Origin: Marvinbryantia formatexigens
GTDB lineage: Bacteria; Bacillota; Clostridia; Oscillospirales; Ruminococcaceae
DNA: 64,000 nt
Assembly: GCA_021771035.1 (NCBI GenBank)
Contig: JAETPU010000004.1
Span: 113,796 to 177,795 of the forward strand
Direction: 5' to 3'
Below the pieces are notes generated by a model. That model did no database searches and was not told the DNA's origin. It worked only from the letters and a program-made list of their open reading frames with translations. The translations under genes were made by a program, and so were the position numbers. The first letter of the stretch is position 1, and the number at the start of each line of letters is the position of its first letter. Of this stretch, positions 41,809 through 50,917 are shown in pieces.

Positions 41809-42762
41809 CTATTTGAGTTCCCCTGACTCAATCAGCGAGAACACAGCCTCCCGTACCGCCGCCAGGGAGGTATACCGGGGTTCATAGCCCAAGAGCCGCC
41901 GTGCCTTTTCGATGCTGGCATTGGGGCTGTGCTGAATGTGATCCAAGGTCATTGCCACATCCTCAGGGGAATTTTTAGCCTGCCACTCCTCAAAGGGCAG
42001 AAACTCCAGCTTTGCCTCCTTGCCAAACCAGGACGCCACCTGGCGGGCATAGCCCTGCAGGGTAACGGCCCCGGGGGCCGCCGCGTGAAAGCCCTGACCA
42101 AAGCTGGCATTGGGGTTGAGAATCGCCTTGACAAACACCTGGGCCACGTCCTCAGCATGGACATGGTGCAGAGTCTCCAGGCCAAAATTGGGCAGGTACA
42201 CTGTCTGTCCATGCATCAGCGCCTCAAAGACCTGCGGATTCTTATTGCCTGCGGGATTCACCGGCATATGCCCCTTGCCCACAATGTGCCCGGGGTGCAC
42301 GATGGTACCCGGGAACCCGGTTCGAGCATATTCCCGCTCCAAGTATTCCGCCATTTTCAGCTTTTCACGTCCATAGTCACAGATGGGCGTACAGTCCTGC
42401 CACTCCGCATAGGGCACCACTGTGGACTGGCCATGGATCCAGGCGCTTCCACAGCACAAAAAGTGCGAGACCTTCCCCCTCAGAGCATCTGTGAGCTGTT
42501 TGAGGCTCTCCAGAGTGAAGCAGATCATATCAATGACGATATCCGGTTCAAGCTGAGCGATTTTTTCTCCAAAGCTCCCGTTTTTTTCCTCGGCAACCCG
42601 GTCAATCGCCACCTGCTGCACCTTGCTCCAGGCACTGCTCTCCAAAAATGGAGCGGATTTGCCCCGGCTGACATTGAGTACCTCATAGCCCATTTCCACC
42701 AGCATCGGAACCAGATAGGTTCCCACCTTACCCTTGCCGCCGATGATGACCACTCGTTTCAT
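41809..42762 (-). CDS. NAD-dependent epimerase/dehydratase (extended SDR family)
   Basis: A 317-residue protein with the Rossmann dinucleotide loop VVIIGGKGKVGTYLVP (GxxGxxG), HFLCCGSAWIHG, and the catalytic-type Tyr in CDYGREKLKMAEYL (YxxxK). HPGHIVGKGH and the HVHAEDVAQVFV segment are typical of the NmrA-/isoflavone-reductase-like nucleotide-sugar epimerase group. The substrate is unknown. It has no partner genes; the thioesterase 175 bases upstream is codirectional. Confidence 0.82.
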   Translation of the reverse strand: MKRVVIIGGKGKVGTYLVPMLVEMGYEVLNVSRGKSAPFLESSAWSKVQQVAIDRVAEEKNGSFGEKIAQLEPDIVIDMICFTLESLKQLTDALRGKVSHFLCCGSAWIHGQSTVVPYAEWQDCTPICDYGREKLKMAEYLEREYARTGFPGTIVHPGHIVGKGHMPVNPAGNKNPQVFEALMHGQTVYLPNFGLETLHHVHAEDVAQVFVKAILNPNASFGQGFHAAAPGAVTLQGYARQVASWFGKEAKLEFLPFEEWQAKNSPEDVAMTLDHIQHSPNASIEKARRLLGYEPRYTSLAAVREAVFSLIESGELK

Positions 42763-42936
42763 AACGCGATTCCTACCTTTCCGGGAATTGTCCCTGTGCA
42801 GACACCGCAGCCCAACCGGCCCGTTTGCTGCATCTTCAGTTTCAGAATAGCATGGAAAACAGGAAAACTCAAATCCTCACAATAAAATCCATATTTTGCA
42901 CAGAGAAACCGGTGAAACTCTGGCAACATTGAGAGC

Positions 42937-43422
42937 CTAAAACTGCTCCAGGCGCCTCTGCCGGCGCAGCTCATACCGGCGGACACCGGCCTCCCATTCC
43001 CGCTCTTCCTCGGGGGTTTCCAGCAGCAGCCCCGGAACCGGTACCGGGCGTTCGTTTTCATCCAGCGCCACCAGCACCACATAGGCTTCATTGACAAGGT
43101 TGCGCGTTCCGTCCAGGGATTCCACAAACGTATCCACCTTCACCTCCATAGAGGTTTTTCCTACAAAAGTAATACGGCCTATGAGCACCATGGTGTTATC
43201 CCGATGCGCCGCGGCCTTGAACTGCAGATTATCGATTGAGGCGGTGGTGACACTGTGTCCGGAATGCCGGCGGGCGGTCACTGCCGCCACCACGTCAATC
43301 CATTCCATCAGCTTCCCGCCGAACAGACGTCCGGTTCCGTTGATATCCCCGCTGAGAACAATCTGGATCTGTTCTGTACGGGAGTCCCGCACTCTTTTAA
43401 GCGGCCTAACATTCTCCTGCAT
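42937..43422 (-). CDS. Acyl-CoA thioesterase (hot-dog fold, YciA/BACH type)
   Basis: A 161-residue single hot-dog protein with GDINGTGRLFGGKLMEWIDV (the central helix with the catalytic-type Asp), AHRDNTMVLIGRI and VNEAYVVLVALDEN. The family hydrolyses acyl-CoA esters in the cytoplasm as a hexamer. The start follows AAAGGGG. Length fits. Confidence 0.88.
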   Translation of the reverse strand: MQENVRPLKRVRDSRTEQIQIVLSGDINGTGRLFGGKLMEWIDVVAAVTARRHSGHSVTTASIDNLQFKAAAHRDNTMVLIGRITFVGKTSMEVKVDTFVESLDGTRNLVNEAYVVLVALDENERPVPVPGLLLETPEEEREWEAGVRRYELRRQRRLEQF

Positions 43423-43645
43423 TTGTCTATCCCCTTTCTATCCTTACCGGCTGTGTCAGCGCGAATCGCGCAGAGCCAAACGCCGCAGGCGTTTTCATTT
43501 GAAGACTTAAACTAACCATTCCTTGGAAGCCATGCTCTTTGCCACACCTGCAAAACCCAGATTTCACCCGCTGCCGTCCTCCCGCATAGGATAGAGGGAA
43601 ACCCCTGGCGACGCAGGGACGTTTTCCGCTTTGGAGGTGAAAACT

Positions 43646-44272
43646 ATGCTCTCCTCTCTCCTGCTCGTACTCTCTGTTCTGCCGGACTGCTTTTTAGCCA
43701 GCTTTGCCTACGGCAGCAGCAAGATTAAAATTCCGTTTCCCTGCATCCTGGTCATCAGCCTGGTGGGCAGCGGCGCACTGTTTGCCTCACTGTGTGCGTC
43801 CCGCCTAATCTCCACCTGGATTCCTCCCTCTGTGTGCAGGTATCTCAGCTTCTTTCTCTTACTATTTCTCGGAATCAGCAGCCTATTCCAAAACGGCATC
43901 AAGGATTATCTGCGCCGGCGCAGCCAGCCTCAGGGGCAGATGACCTTCCATATGGGGGAACTGCGCTTCATTTTAAACGTATACTTAGATGAAACCCAGG
44001 CAGACCGGGACAATTCCAAAACGCTCAATCTTCCGGAATCCCTCTATCTGGCGCTGGCGCTTTCGGTGGACTCCCTGGCCATCGGCCTGAGTATCGGGTT
44101 TTCGCCAACCAATCTCCTGGAAACCCTTCTGTTCGCACTGGCGGGCCACATCGCCGCGGTTCTCGCGGGCCTTTTTTTGGGGCGGCGCTTTTCCTCCCGG
44201 CTGAATTTACAGATATCCTGGCTCAGCGGCGCAGTTTTAATTGTCCTGGCCCTGGTTCGGTTTCTCATTTAA
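43646..44272 (+). CDS. ytaF: YtaF-type (MntP-like) sporulation membrane protein
   Basis: A 208-residue membrane protein with two related halves: LPDCFLASFAYGSSKIKIPF in the first and SVDSLAIGLSIGF in the second, the D-(S/A)-(F/L) repeat of the MntP/YtaF superfamily. A hydrophilic stretch of about 60 residues separates them. YtaF is found in spore formers. GGAGG lies 8 bases from the ATG at 43646, which sets the start. Confidence 0.82.
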   Translation: MLSSLLLVLSVLPDCFLASFAYGSSKIKIPFPCILVISLVGSGALFASLCASRLISTWIPPSVCRYLSFFLLLFLGISSLFQNGIKDYLRRRSQPQGQMTFHMGELRFILNVYLDETQADRDNSKTLNLPESLYLALALSVDSLAIGLSIGFSPTNLLETLLFALAGHIAAVLAGLFLGRRFSSRLNLQISWLSGAVLIVLALVRFLI

Positions 44273-44570
44273 GGCCCGCTCCTGTCCCAGGCGGATTAGG
44301 CGCTGCGGCAATTCCTCAAAGGCTTTTTTGTCCCAGGATTTACAGCCCTCTGCGGCAGCCGTATTCGGAGAAGCCGGCCCTTTCCGGCAGCGGATGCCAT
44401 TCTGCAAAGTGTTTTCCGGCAGCCCCGTTTTGGCCCGCCGCCTAAATACCCAAAAAGTTTCTCGACAGCGCTCTGCCCCTTCGGGGGGCTCCCAGCAGCG
44501 GCAAAGCAGCCCCCATCCCCCACTGCTGTGGGGAGACAGAGGCCGCAAACTATGTGTAAACGGTTTTCCT

Positions 44571-45377
44571 TTACAGCTGATTGAGCAGATACTGCATATA
44601 GCTGGCAAAGTGAGAAAACACAATTCCCGGCTCCTGCAAGTCCGGGCACCAGCGCTTGAGCCATTCCAGGGAGACGAATCCCTCATAGCCGCCTTCCTTG
44701 AGCAGCTTGAGCGTATCGAAAACAGGGACATCCCCATAGCCCATCATCCGGTACTGGACCTCTCCCCGGACTACGGCGGAATCCTTCACATGCACATACC
44801 GGATATACTTTTTCAGGCGGTCATAGGTGGTGCAGGGCGCCTCGCCGAAGTAACGGTAGGGATGGTGAATATCCCACAGGACCCCCGCGTTGGGATGGTC
44901 GATGTCCTGCATCAGTTCCTGCATGGCCTTGGAATCCGCATACACGCCGTTTGTTTCCAGCAGTACGCTAACTCCTGTACCTTCGGCATATGAACAAAGC
45001 TCCCGGTACAGCCTTTGGGTCTGCTCCATCGCCGTGGGAACCACCTGGGGAAACCGGGCTCCCATCACGCGTACAGCCGGCACTCCCATTGCAGCCGCCA
45101 AATCGATATATGCCTTGGCCTCCTCAATATTTTCCATCGGAGAATCCACTCCCAGGCAGGCCCCGGAGGTCAGGCAGCTAATCTGCATATTTCCCTTCTG
45201 TAGCTTTTCCATGGTGGCCTGCCGGTTTTCAGGCAGGAACGCCTTGGCCTGGGGGGCAAACATGGTATCGCCCAGGCCCCGGATCTCAATTCCGCTGAGC
45301 CCTAAATCCTTGGCGGTAGCATAGACTTCTTCCCAGGACCAGCCCGGGCAGCCTAGTGTTGAAAAAGCTAATTTCAT
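44571..45377 (-). CDS. Sugar phosphate isomerase/epimerase (AP endonuclease 2-like TIM barrel)
   Basis: A 268-residue TIM barrel: LAFSTLGCPGWSWEEVYATA at the N-terminus, GIEIRGLGD, LLETNGVYAD, VLWDIHHPYRY (metal ligand His), VHVKDSAV and the last strand FVSLEWLKRW. These are the usual metal-binding positions of the xylose isomerase-like family. The substrate is unknown. The 298 bases 3' of it (44273-44570) contain no gene I can support. Confidence 0.85.
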   Translation of the reverse strand: MKLAFSTLGCPGWSWEEVYATAKDLGLSGIEIRGLGDTMFAPQAKAFLPENRQATMEKLQKGNMQISCLTSGACLGVDSPMENIEEAKAYIDLAAAMGVPAVRVMGARFPQVVPTAMEQTQRLYRELCSYAEGTGVSVLLETNGVYADSKAMQELMQDIDHPNAGVLWDIHHPYRYFGEAPCTTYDRLKKYIRYVHVKDSAVVRGEVQYRMMGYGDVPVFDTLKLLKEGGYEGFVSLEWLKRWCPDLQEPGIVFSHFASYMQYLLNQL

Positions 45378-45422
45378 GGCAGTTCTCTCCTTTTTATACC
45401 ACCAGCCGTGGGACGCCCCGTG

Positions 45423-47438
45423 TCAGGAGCCCGTTTTTTCAGAACTTCCGGAGGAAGAGCCGGAGGAACTCGATTCTCCGGAACTGGAGGACGAGGAACT
45501 CTCACTCTTCTTGCTGACATAGAGTGTCACTGTCTGGCTGGTTTTGTCAATCTTTTCACCGTTGCCCCGATCGGTTCCCACCACGATTCCCGGAGCCACG
45601 GTATCGTCCTCTACATAGGCGATAGCGGATTCTATCCCCAGGTTGGACAACTGGGTCTGCGCCGCCTGTGCGGTGATTCCCACCAAATTGGTGGGCAGCG
45701 CCACATAGCGGGAGCCCTTGCTGACATAGAGCGTCACAGTCACCTTTCCGCTGATTGGCGTGTTCTCCGCGGGAGTTTGGCTGTAGACAACCCCTTCCCG
45801 GTAATCCTCATTATAATCATATTTTAAGGAAAACAGGAAATGCTCCTCGTAGCTGGAATTTTTCTCCACATCCGCGGCCACACGCCCCACAAAATTGGGC
45901 ATCTCCAGCGGCGCCTCGCTGCTGGAAGTATCGGAAGAGCTCTGGGCCCCCTTGCTGACATACAAGGTCACCGCTGTTTTGGTTGTGCCGGGCTGCGTCT
46001 GTGCCTTGGGATTTTGATCATAGACGATCCCTTCGGGGTACTCGTCGTTGTAGTCCTGCTTAATGGAAAAGGTATATCTGGACTGGTATGCCGGATCATT
46101 TTTAATATCCTCGGCGTAACGCCCCACGAAATTCTCCACCAGCTCCTCCTGGGACGAGCTGCTCTGAGAGGATTCCGACGAGGAGGAATTGGAATTCACC
46201 CTGCCCGCATAGGTCACTAAGAAGATAATAATAATGACCAGCAGCAGTACCGAGGAAAAAATCCCGGCCATCAGGATATATTTGGAGTTTTTCTTGCCGG
46301 AGGGCTGACTGCCTCCCCGCGCTCCCTTTTCCCCGTTTTCCGGCCTGTCCTCCCGTTTCCGGGCAGGCTGGGCCTCCATCACATGGGTACTCTCAAAGAG
46401 CATCGATTCATCCAGAGTGGGAATTTCCTGAGAGGCCGCCGCATCCCGGTGGTAAACAGCCGTATTGGAATTGGAATCGTTTACCAGCCGGCAGCTCAGC
46501 TCGTCCGCAGTCTGGGTACGGGCCGCCGCATTCACGGCAATGGCTTCCATCACCGCTCTGGAGACGCCCTGTGGAACCAGGGAATTACACTGGGACACCT
46601 CCACGACAGTGTCGCCCAGGATGCGTTCATCCGCCTCGGGCAGGCACAGCCCGGTGAGCGTCTGATACAGCATAGCGCCCACGGCATAGATATCCGTCCA
46701 GGTGCCCTGCCAGTCCCTGGGGTTATATTGCTCCGGCGCGGAAAAGCCCGGGAACAGCTGCGGGGTCAATTCGCTCTGTGCCGTACGCAGCGAGGAGATG
46801 GCAAAGTCCATCAGCTGCAGGGTGCCCGTATGGTCGATCCACACAGTCTGGGGAGAAATTCCCCGGTGGACAATCCCCTTCTTATGCAGATTGGCAACCG
46901 TTGCCAAAAGCGGCATGAACAGCGGGCGCGCCTGATCCCAGTTGAGCGTGCCGCCGCACCGCTGTAAAAACTCAGCATAGGTCATGGCGGAAGCCAGCTC
47001 AAACACGGCATAGGCCGTATTGTTGGCGTGCAGCGTATCTAAAAGAGGGACAATGCCGGGTTGGGAAGAAAACGCCCGCAGGCTCTTGTTCAGATCGATA
47101 AAATCATACATCAGCGCCTTATACTGCGCCTGGCGTCCCTCCATCGGGGCAAGCGTGACACCATCCTGGGTGCGCACCGCAATATTGGACGGCATATATT
47201 CCCGGATCCACACCCGGCGCTTGGCCACCAGATCATATCCGATATACCGGATGCTCTCGCCGCTGCGGTCATAGGCATTTCCCACCTGGTAACGCCCAAT
47301 CAGGACACTATGTACAGGCAGGGCATCCTCATATTTGGGAGATTCGGCAGCTGCCGCTTTGCACTGGGGGCACAGCCCGGTCTCGGGATCCAGTTCGCTC
47401 ATACAATTGGGACATAGGTCTCTTACGATGTCGGCCAT
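45423..47438 (-). CDS. Membrane PASTA pseudokinase with N-terminal zinc ribbon
   Basis: A 671-residue protein: zinc ribbon LCPNCMSELDPETGLCPQCK (residues 8-28), a Hanks-type kinase fold (45-320), a Ser-rich-flanked membrane helix at about 395-420, and three outer PASTA domains (about 440-500, 515-580, 580-645) with Ser-rich linkers. The kinase motifs are degraded: the ATP-anchoring Lys of VAIK is Arg (VWIREYMP), HRD reads HRG, the catalytic Lys and Asn in HRDxKxxN are Ser and Thr, and DFG is DFA; no Gly-rich loop is visible. It is therefore probably catalytically dead and acts as a sensor or scaffold of cell-wall state. Confidence 0.85.
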   Translation of the reverse strand: MADIVRDLCPNCMSELDPETGLCPQCKAAAAESPKYEDALPVHSVLIGRYQVGNAYDRSGESIRYIGYDLVAKRRVWIREYMPSNIAVRTQDGVTLAPMEGRQAQYKALMYDFIDLNKSLRAFSSQPGIVPLLDTLHANNTAYAVFELASAMTYAEFLQRCGGTLNWDQARPLFMPLLATVANLHKKGIVHRGISPQTVWIDHTGTLQLMDFAISSLRTAQSELTPQLFPGFSAPEQYNPRDWQGTWTDIYAVGAMLYQTLTGLCLPEADERILGDTVVEVSQCNSLVPQGVSRAVMEAIAVNAAARTQTADELSCRLVNDSNSNTAVYHRDAAASQEIPTLDESMLFESTHVMEAQPARKREDRPENGEKGARGGSQPSGKKNSKYILMAGIFSSVLLLVIIIIFLVTYAGRVNSNSSSSESSQSSSSQEELVENFVGRYAEDIKNDPAYQSRYTFSIKQDYNDEYPEGIVYDQNPKAQTQPGTTKTAVTLYVSKGAQSSSDTSSSEAPLEMPNFVGRVAADVEKNSSYEEHFLFSLKYDYNEDYREGVVYSQTPAENTPISGKVTVTLYVSKGSRYVALPTNLVGITAQAAQTQLSNLGIESAIAYVEDDTVAPGIVVGTDRGNGEKIDKTSQTVTLYVSKKSESSSSSSSGESSSSGSSSGSSEKTGS

Positions 47439-47467
47439 GGGACCTCACTCCTGCTAAACCGGCACAA

Positions 47468-49135
47468 TTATGCCGTTTCTATCTGCGCCGCATCACCGAG
47501 ATGGAACTGTTCTACCGCCCATTCCCGAAGTTTGAATTTCTGAATTTTTCCGCTGGCAGTCATGGGGAAGGCCTCCATAAAGGCCACATACTTGGGCACC
47601 TTGTGCCGCGCCATGTGGGATTTCACCGCCTGCTTGACATCTTCCTCGGTCATGGAGCCGGGCTCCTTGAGAATAATGCAGGCGGCAACCTCCTCGCCAT
47701 ACTGCTCGCTGGGAACTCCAATCACCTGTACATCGCTTATCTTCGGATTGGTATACAGAAATTCCTCGATTTCCTTGGGGTAGATGTTTTCTCCGCCCCG
47801 GATAATCATGTCTTTAATACGGCCAGTAATCTTATAATACCCTTTTTCGTCAACAGTTGCAAGATCCCCGGAGTGCAGCCAGCCATCCTTGTCGATAGCC
47901 TGGGCCGTTGCCTCCTCCATTTTGTAGTAGCCCTTCATCACGTTGTAGCCTCTGGCGCAGAACTCGCCGGGGGTGTTCGCCGGAACTTCCTCCCCGGTCT
48001 CGGGATCCACAATCTTGGCCTCGATATGGGGCATTACCCGGCCCACAGTGCTCACCCTTACCTCGATGCTGTCCTGGGTGGTGGTCATGGTGCATACAGG
48101 CGAGGCCTCCGTCTGTCCGTAGGAGATGGTGATCTCATGCATCCCCATTTCGTCCACCACCTGCCGCATCACCTTGATGGGACAGGGAGAACCAGCCATG
48201 ATTCCGGTGCGCAGCTTGGGGAAACGGTACTTTTTAAAGTCCGGATGTTCCAGCATGGCGATAAACATGGTGGGCACCCCATGGACTGCCGTGCACTCCT
48301 CATCCTGGATGGCCTGCATCACGCTGGTGGGCCGGTAGTACTCGATGGGAACCATCCCAGTGGCATGGGTTAAACAGGCCATCACCGCCAGCACCAGGCC
48401 GAAGCAGTGGAAAAACGGCACCGGGATGCACAGCTTATCGGCATGGGAAAACTTCATGCAGTCCCCGATGCTGCGGCCGTTGTTGACGATATTGTAATGG
48501 GTGAGCATAACCCCCTTGGGGAATCCGGTGGTACCAGAGGTGTACTGCATATTGATGGTCTCCTGGGGATCCAGGCTGTCATACACCGCCTGAAACTGCT
48601 CGGCCGGGGTATTTTCCGCCAGAGTGTACAGCTCCTGGAAGTTCATCATGCCCGCGGGAGTTTCCTTTTTACCCGCGTAGACTACATGGGTTAAAAACGG
48701 AAGCATGGGGTTGTGGTACTCCCCCACGGCGCTGTGGGCCAGAGTGGGGCACAGCTCGTTGACAATCTGCACATAGTCCGCATCCTTAAAGCCGTCAATC
48801 ATCACCAGCACCTTGGAATCGGACTGGCGCAGCAGATACTCCAATTCGAACACCTTGTAGTTGGTGTTCACCGTCACCAGCACTGCCCCTATTTTTGCGC
48901 TGGCAAACAGGGTGATGAGCCACTCCGGGACATTGGTTGCCCAAATTGCCACATGGTCGCCCTTCTTTACCCCGATGGACATGAGCCCCCGTGCAACCCG
49001 GCAACATTCCTCGTCAAATTCCCTCCAGGTGCGGCGGTAGTCCCGGTCCGTATAGGTGACGGCCCGGTCATCTGGATAGGTGTTGGCCACCTGCTCTAAA
49101 AGTTTGCCCACTGTAATGTTCATCAATGGTTCCAT
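47468..49135 (-). CDS. AMP-forming acyl-CoA synthetase under T-box control
   Basis: A 555-residue ANL enzyme: YTSGTTGFPKGVMLTH (ATP loop), ISYGQTEASPVCT, DGWLHSGDLATVDEKGYY, the hinge GRIKDMIIRGGENIYP and the C-terminal catalytic Lys in TASGKIQKFKL. It turns a carboxylic acid, ATP and CoA into acyl-CoA. The acid is not readable from the sequence. The start is the ATG at 49135 (GGGAGG upstream). A leucine-type T-box directly precedes it, which suggests a branched-chain acid such as isovalerate; see findings. Confidence 0.9.
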   Translation of the reverse strand: MEPLMNITVGKLLEQVANTYPDDRAVTYTDRDYRRTWREFDEECCRVARGLMSIGVKKGDHVAIWATNVPEWLITLFASAKIGAVLVTVNTNYKVFELEYLLRQSDSKVLVMIDGFKDADYVQIVNELCPTLAHSAVGEYHNPMLPFLTHVVYAGKKETPAGMMNFQELYTLAENTPAEQFQAVYDSLDPQETINMQYTSGTTGFPKGVMLTHYNIVNNGRSIGDCMKFSHADKLCIPVPFFHCFGLVLAVMACLTHATGMVPIEYYRPTSVMQAIQDEECTAVHGVPTMFIAMLEHPDFKKYRFPKLRTGIMAGSPCPIKVMRQVVDEMGMHEITISYGQTEASPVCTMTTTQDSIEVRVSTVGRVMPHIEAKIVDPETGEEVPANTPGEFCARGYNVMKGYYKMEEATAQAIDKDGWLHSGDLATVDEKGYYKITGRIKDMIIRGGENIYPKEIEEFLYTNPKISDVQVIGVPSEQYGEEVAACIILKEPGSMTEEDVKQAVKSHMARHKVPKYVAFMEAFPMTASGKIQKFKLREWAVEQFHLGDAAQIETA

Positions 49136-49162
49136 AATCCTTTTCCTCCCATCCAAAATTCA

Positions 49163-49450
49163 ACAAAAAAGCTCTCGTCTTCCCCTTTTGAGAAGACGAG
49201 AGCCATACGTTCCCGCGGTACCACTTCCATTGGTGCAAAAGCACCCGCTTTCTCGATGTCTCATAAGAAACACCGTTTCCCGTTATCGGTGGAAATTCCG
49301 TTCGAGCCTACTTTTCTTCAGCCGACCGCTCCGGGGTGAGTTCACTCGTTCGTTCCTGCTGCTTCACAGCGCCCAGCAGCTCTCTGAAAAGAACTAGGAA
49401 TTACTATTCCCCTTCTCCGCGTTACCGTTATTTGCCCTAAGTTTTGCTAT
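49163..49450 (-). promoter_or_regulatory. T-box riboswitch, leucine (CUC) specifier
   Basis: The T-box sequence GAAGTGGTACCGCGG is at about 49227-49213; its UGGU would pair with an ACCA tRNA end, as in tRNA-Leu (discriminator A). The terminator stem GCTCTCGTCTTC / GAAGACGAGAGC (49203-49171) is followed by a U-run. In stem I, GGGG pairs with CCCC, the loop-E halves AGTA and GAA face each other, and the specifier after GAA is CTC (49340-49338) followed by A. Charged tRNA-Leu would terminate, uncharged tRNA-Leu would allow transcription. Confidence 0.92.
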
Positions 49451-49457
49451 GTTAGTT

Positions 49458-49486
49458 AGAATAGCATTCTTTTTTCATCCTGTCAA
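49458..49486 (-). promoter_or_regulatory. Promoter of the T-box/acyl-CoA synthetase unit
   Basis: Minus strand -35 TTGACA (49486-49481), 17-base spacer, -10 TATTCT (49463-49458). Confidence 0.85.
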
Positions 49487-49539
49487 GATTTTTCGTGGAA
49501 TTTCTGCCACGCCGGCGCAAACCCGGGGGATGGCGGGCT

Positions 49540-50823
49540 CTACTTTTCCAGCGCCTTCAGAGCCCTTGCACCGATATCCCGGCGGCAGTGTTTGCCTTTA
49601 AAGGTGATGGCATCCGCCGCCGCATAGGCTTTCTGGAGCGCCTGCGGGAGGTTTTCCCCTGTAGCTGTGACGCCCAGAACCCGTCCGCCGGCGGTGAGAA
49701 ATTTGCCGTCTTCAAATTTTGTACCGGCGTGGTACACGCTCACGCCCGGGGCCTGCCCGTTTTCATCCAGGCCGCAGATCTCATAGCCCGTCTCATAGTG
49801 CTGAGGATACCCGCCGCTGGCTAAAACCACACAGGCGGCGCATCCGTCCCTGAAGCGAATCTCCTGCCGGGCCAGCTCGCCCTTGGACACCGCCTGCATA
49901 ATAGTGAGCAAATCGCTGTCCAGCATCTCCAGCACCACCTGGGTTTCCGGGTCGCCGAAGCGGCAGTTGTACTCAATGACATAGGGGCCCTTGGGGGTGA
50001 GCATCAGCCCGAAGTACAGGCAGCCCTTAAAGGTTCTGCCCTCCTTGTTCATGGCATCCATGGTGGGCAGGAAAATTTTCTCCATGCACTCCTTGGCGAT
50101 ATCCGGGGTATAGCAGGGGTTGGGCGCCACGGTACCCATGCCGCCGGTATTGAGCCCCTCGTCGTTATCCAATGCCCGTTTATGATCCATGGAACTCACC
50201 ATGGGGCACATAGTCTTGCCGTCGGTAAAGGCCAAAACCGAAACCTCCGGGCCGGTTAAAAACTCCTCCACCACAATGGTGGAGCCGCTTGTTCCAAAGA
50301 TATGCTCCTCCATCATGGAATGGATGGCGTCCTTGGCCTCCTGCAGGTTTTTAACAATTAAAACGCCTTTTCCCAACGCCAGGCCGTCCGCCTTTATCAC
50401 GATGGGAAACTCGTTTTTCTCCTGAATGTACTGCATGGCCTGTGCGGGGTCGTCAAACACCTCATAGCCGGCAGTGGGAATACCGTATTTCTTCATCAGG
50501 TTCTTGGAAAACACCTTGCTGCCCTCGATGACAGCGGCATCGGCTGTGGGGCCAAAGCAGGGGATCCCAATCTGTGTTAAAGCATCCACCATGCCCAGCA
50601 CCAGGGGATCGTCCGGAGCCACCACGGCAAAATCCACCGCTTCCCTCTTTGCCAGCTCACATACGCCGTCAATATCCGTGGGCTTGATGGGGAAGCAGCG
50701 GGCATCCTTGCTGATGCCGCCGTTTCCGCTGCAGCACAGGATTTCTTTCACCTGGGGATTCTCCTTAAGCTTGCGGATGATGGTGTGTTCCCGTCCGCCG
50801 TTTCCAATGACTAATAGTTTCAC
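49540..50823 (-). CDS. purD: Phosphoribosylamine--glycine ligase
   Basis: A 427-residue ATP-grasp enzyme, second step of purine synthesis. Marks: VIGNGGREHTIIRKL at the N-terminus, VIKADGLALGKGVLIV (ATP grasp), VVEEFLTGPEVSVLAFTDG, DHKRALDNDEGLNTGGMG and YVIEYNCRFGDPETQ. The start is GTG with AAAGGATG upstream. It is the last gene of the pur operon and is separated from the transformylase gene by a hairpin. Confidence 0.96.
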   Translation of the reverse strand: MKLLVIGNGGREHTIIRKLKENPQVKEILCCSGNGGISKDARCFPIKPTDIDGVCELAKREAVDFAVVAPDDPLVLGMVDALTQIGIPCFGPTADAAVIEGSKVFSKNLMKKYGIPTAGYEVFDDPAQAMQYIQEKNEFPIVIKADGLALGKGVLIVKNLQEAKDAIHSMMEEHIFGTSGSTIVVEEFLTGPEVSVLAFTDGKTMCPMVSSMDHKRALDNDEGLNTGGMGTVAPNPCYTPDIAKECMEKIFLPTMDAMNKEGRTFKGCLYFGLMLTPKGPYVIEYNCRFGDPETQVVLEMLDSDLLTIMQAVSKGELARQEIRFRDGCAACVVLASGGYPQHYETGYEICGLDENGQAPGVSVYHAGTKFEDGKFLTAGGRVLGVTATGENLPQALQKAYAAADAITFKGKHCRRDIGARALKALEK

Positions 50824-50856
50824 TGCGGGACATCCTTTCTTCTCTTCTCAAACAAA

Positions 50857-50896
50857 GAAAATACCAAATAGTCCGAATGGGTTATCTGGTATTTTC
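50857..50896 (-). terminator. Hairpin between the AICAR transformylase gene and purD
   Basis: GAAAATACCA / TGGTATTTTC with a 20-base interior that pairs further. A T-run of four follows. It may be a weak terminator or a stability element before purD. Confidence 0.5.
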
Positions 50897-50917
50897 CCTG
50901 TAAAGCTGTTTGTCCGA

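Noticed and set aside
44237..44737. 166-codon minus-strand frame between ytaF and the isomerase gene
   Set aside because: Overlaps the 3' end of the isomerase gene in another frame, no similarity and no start signal.
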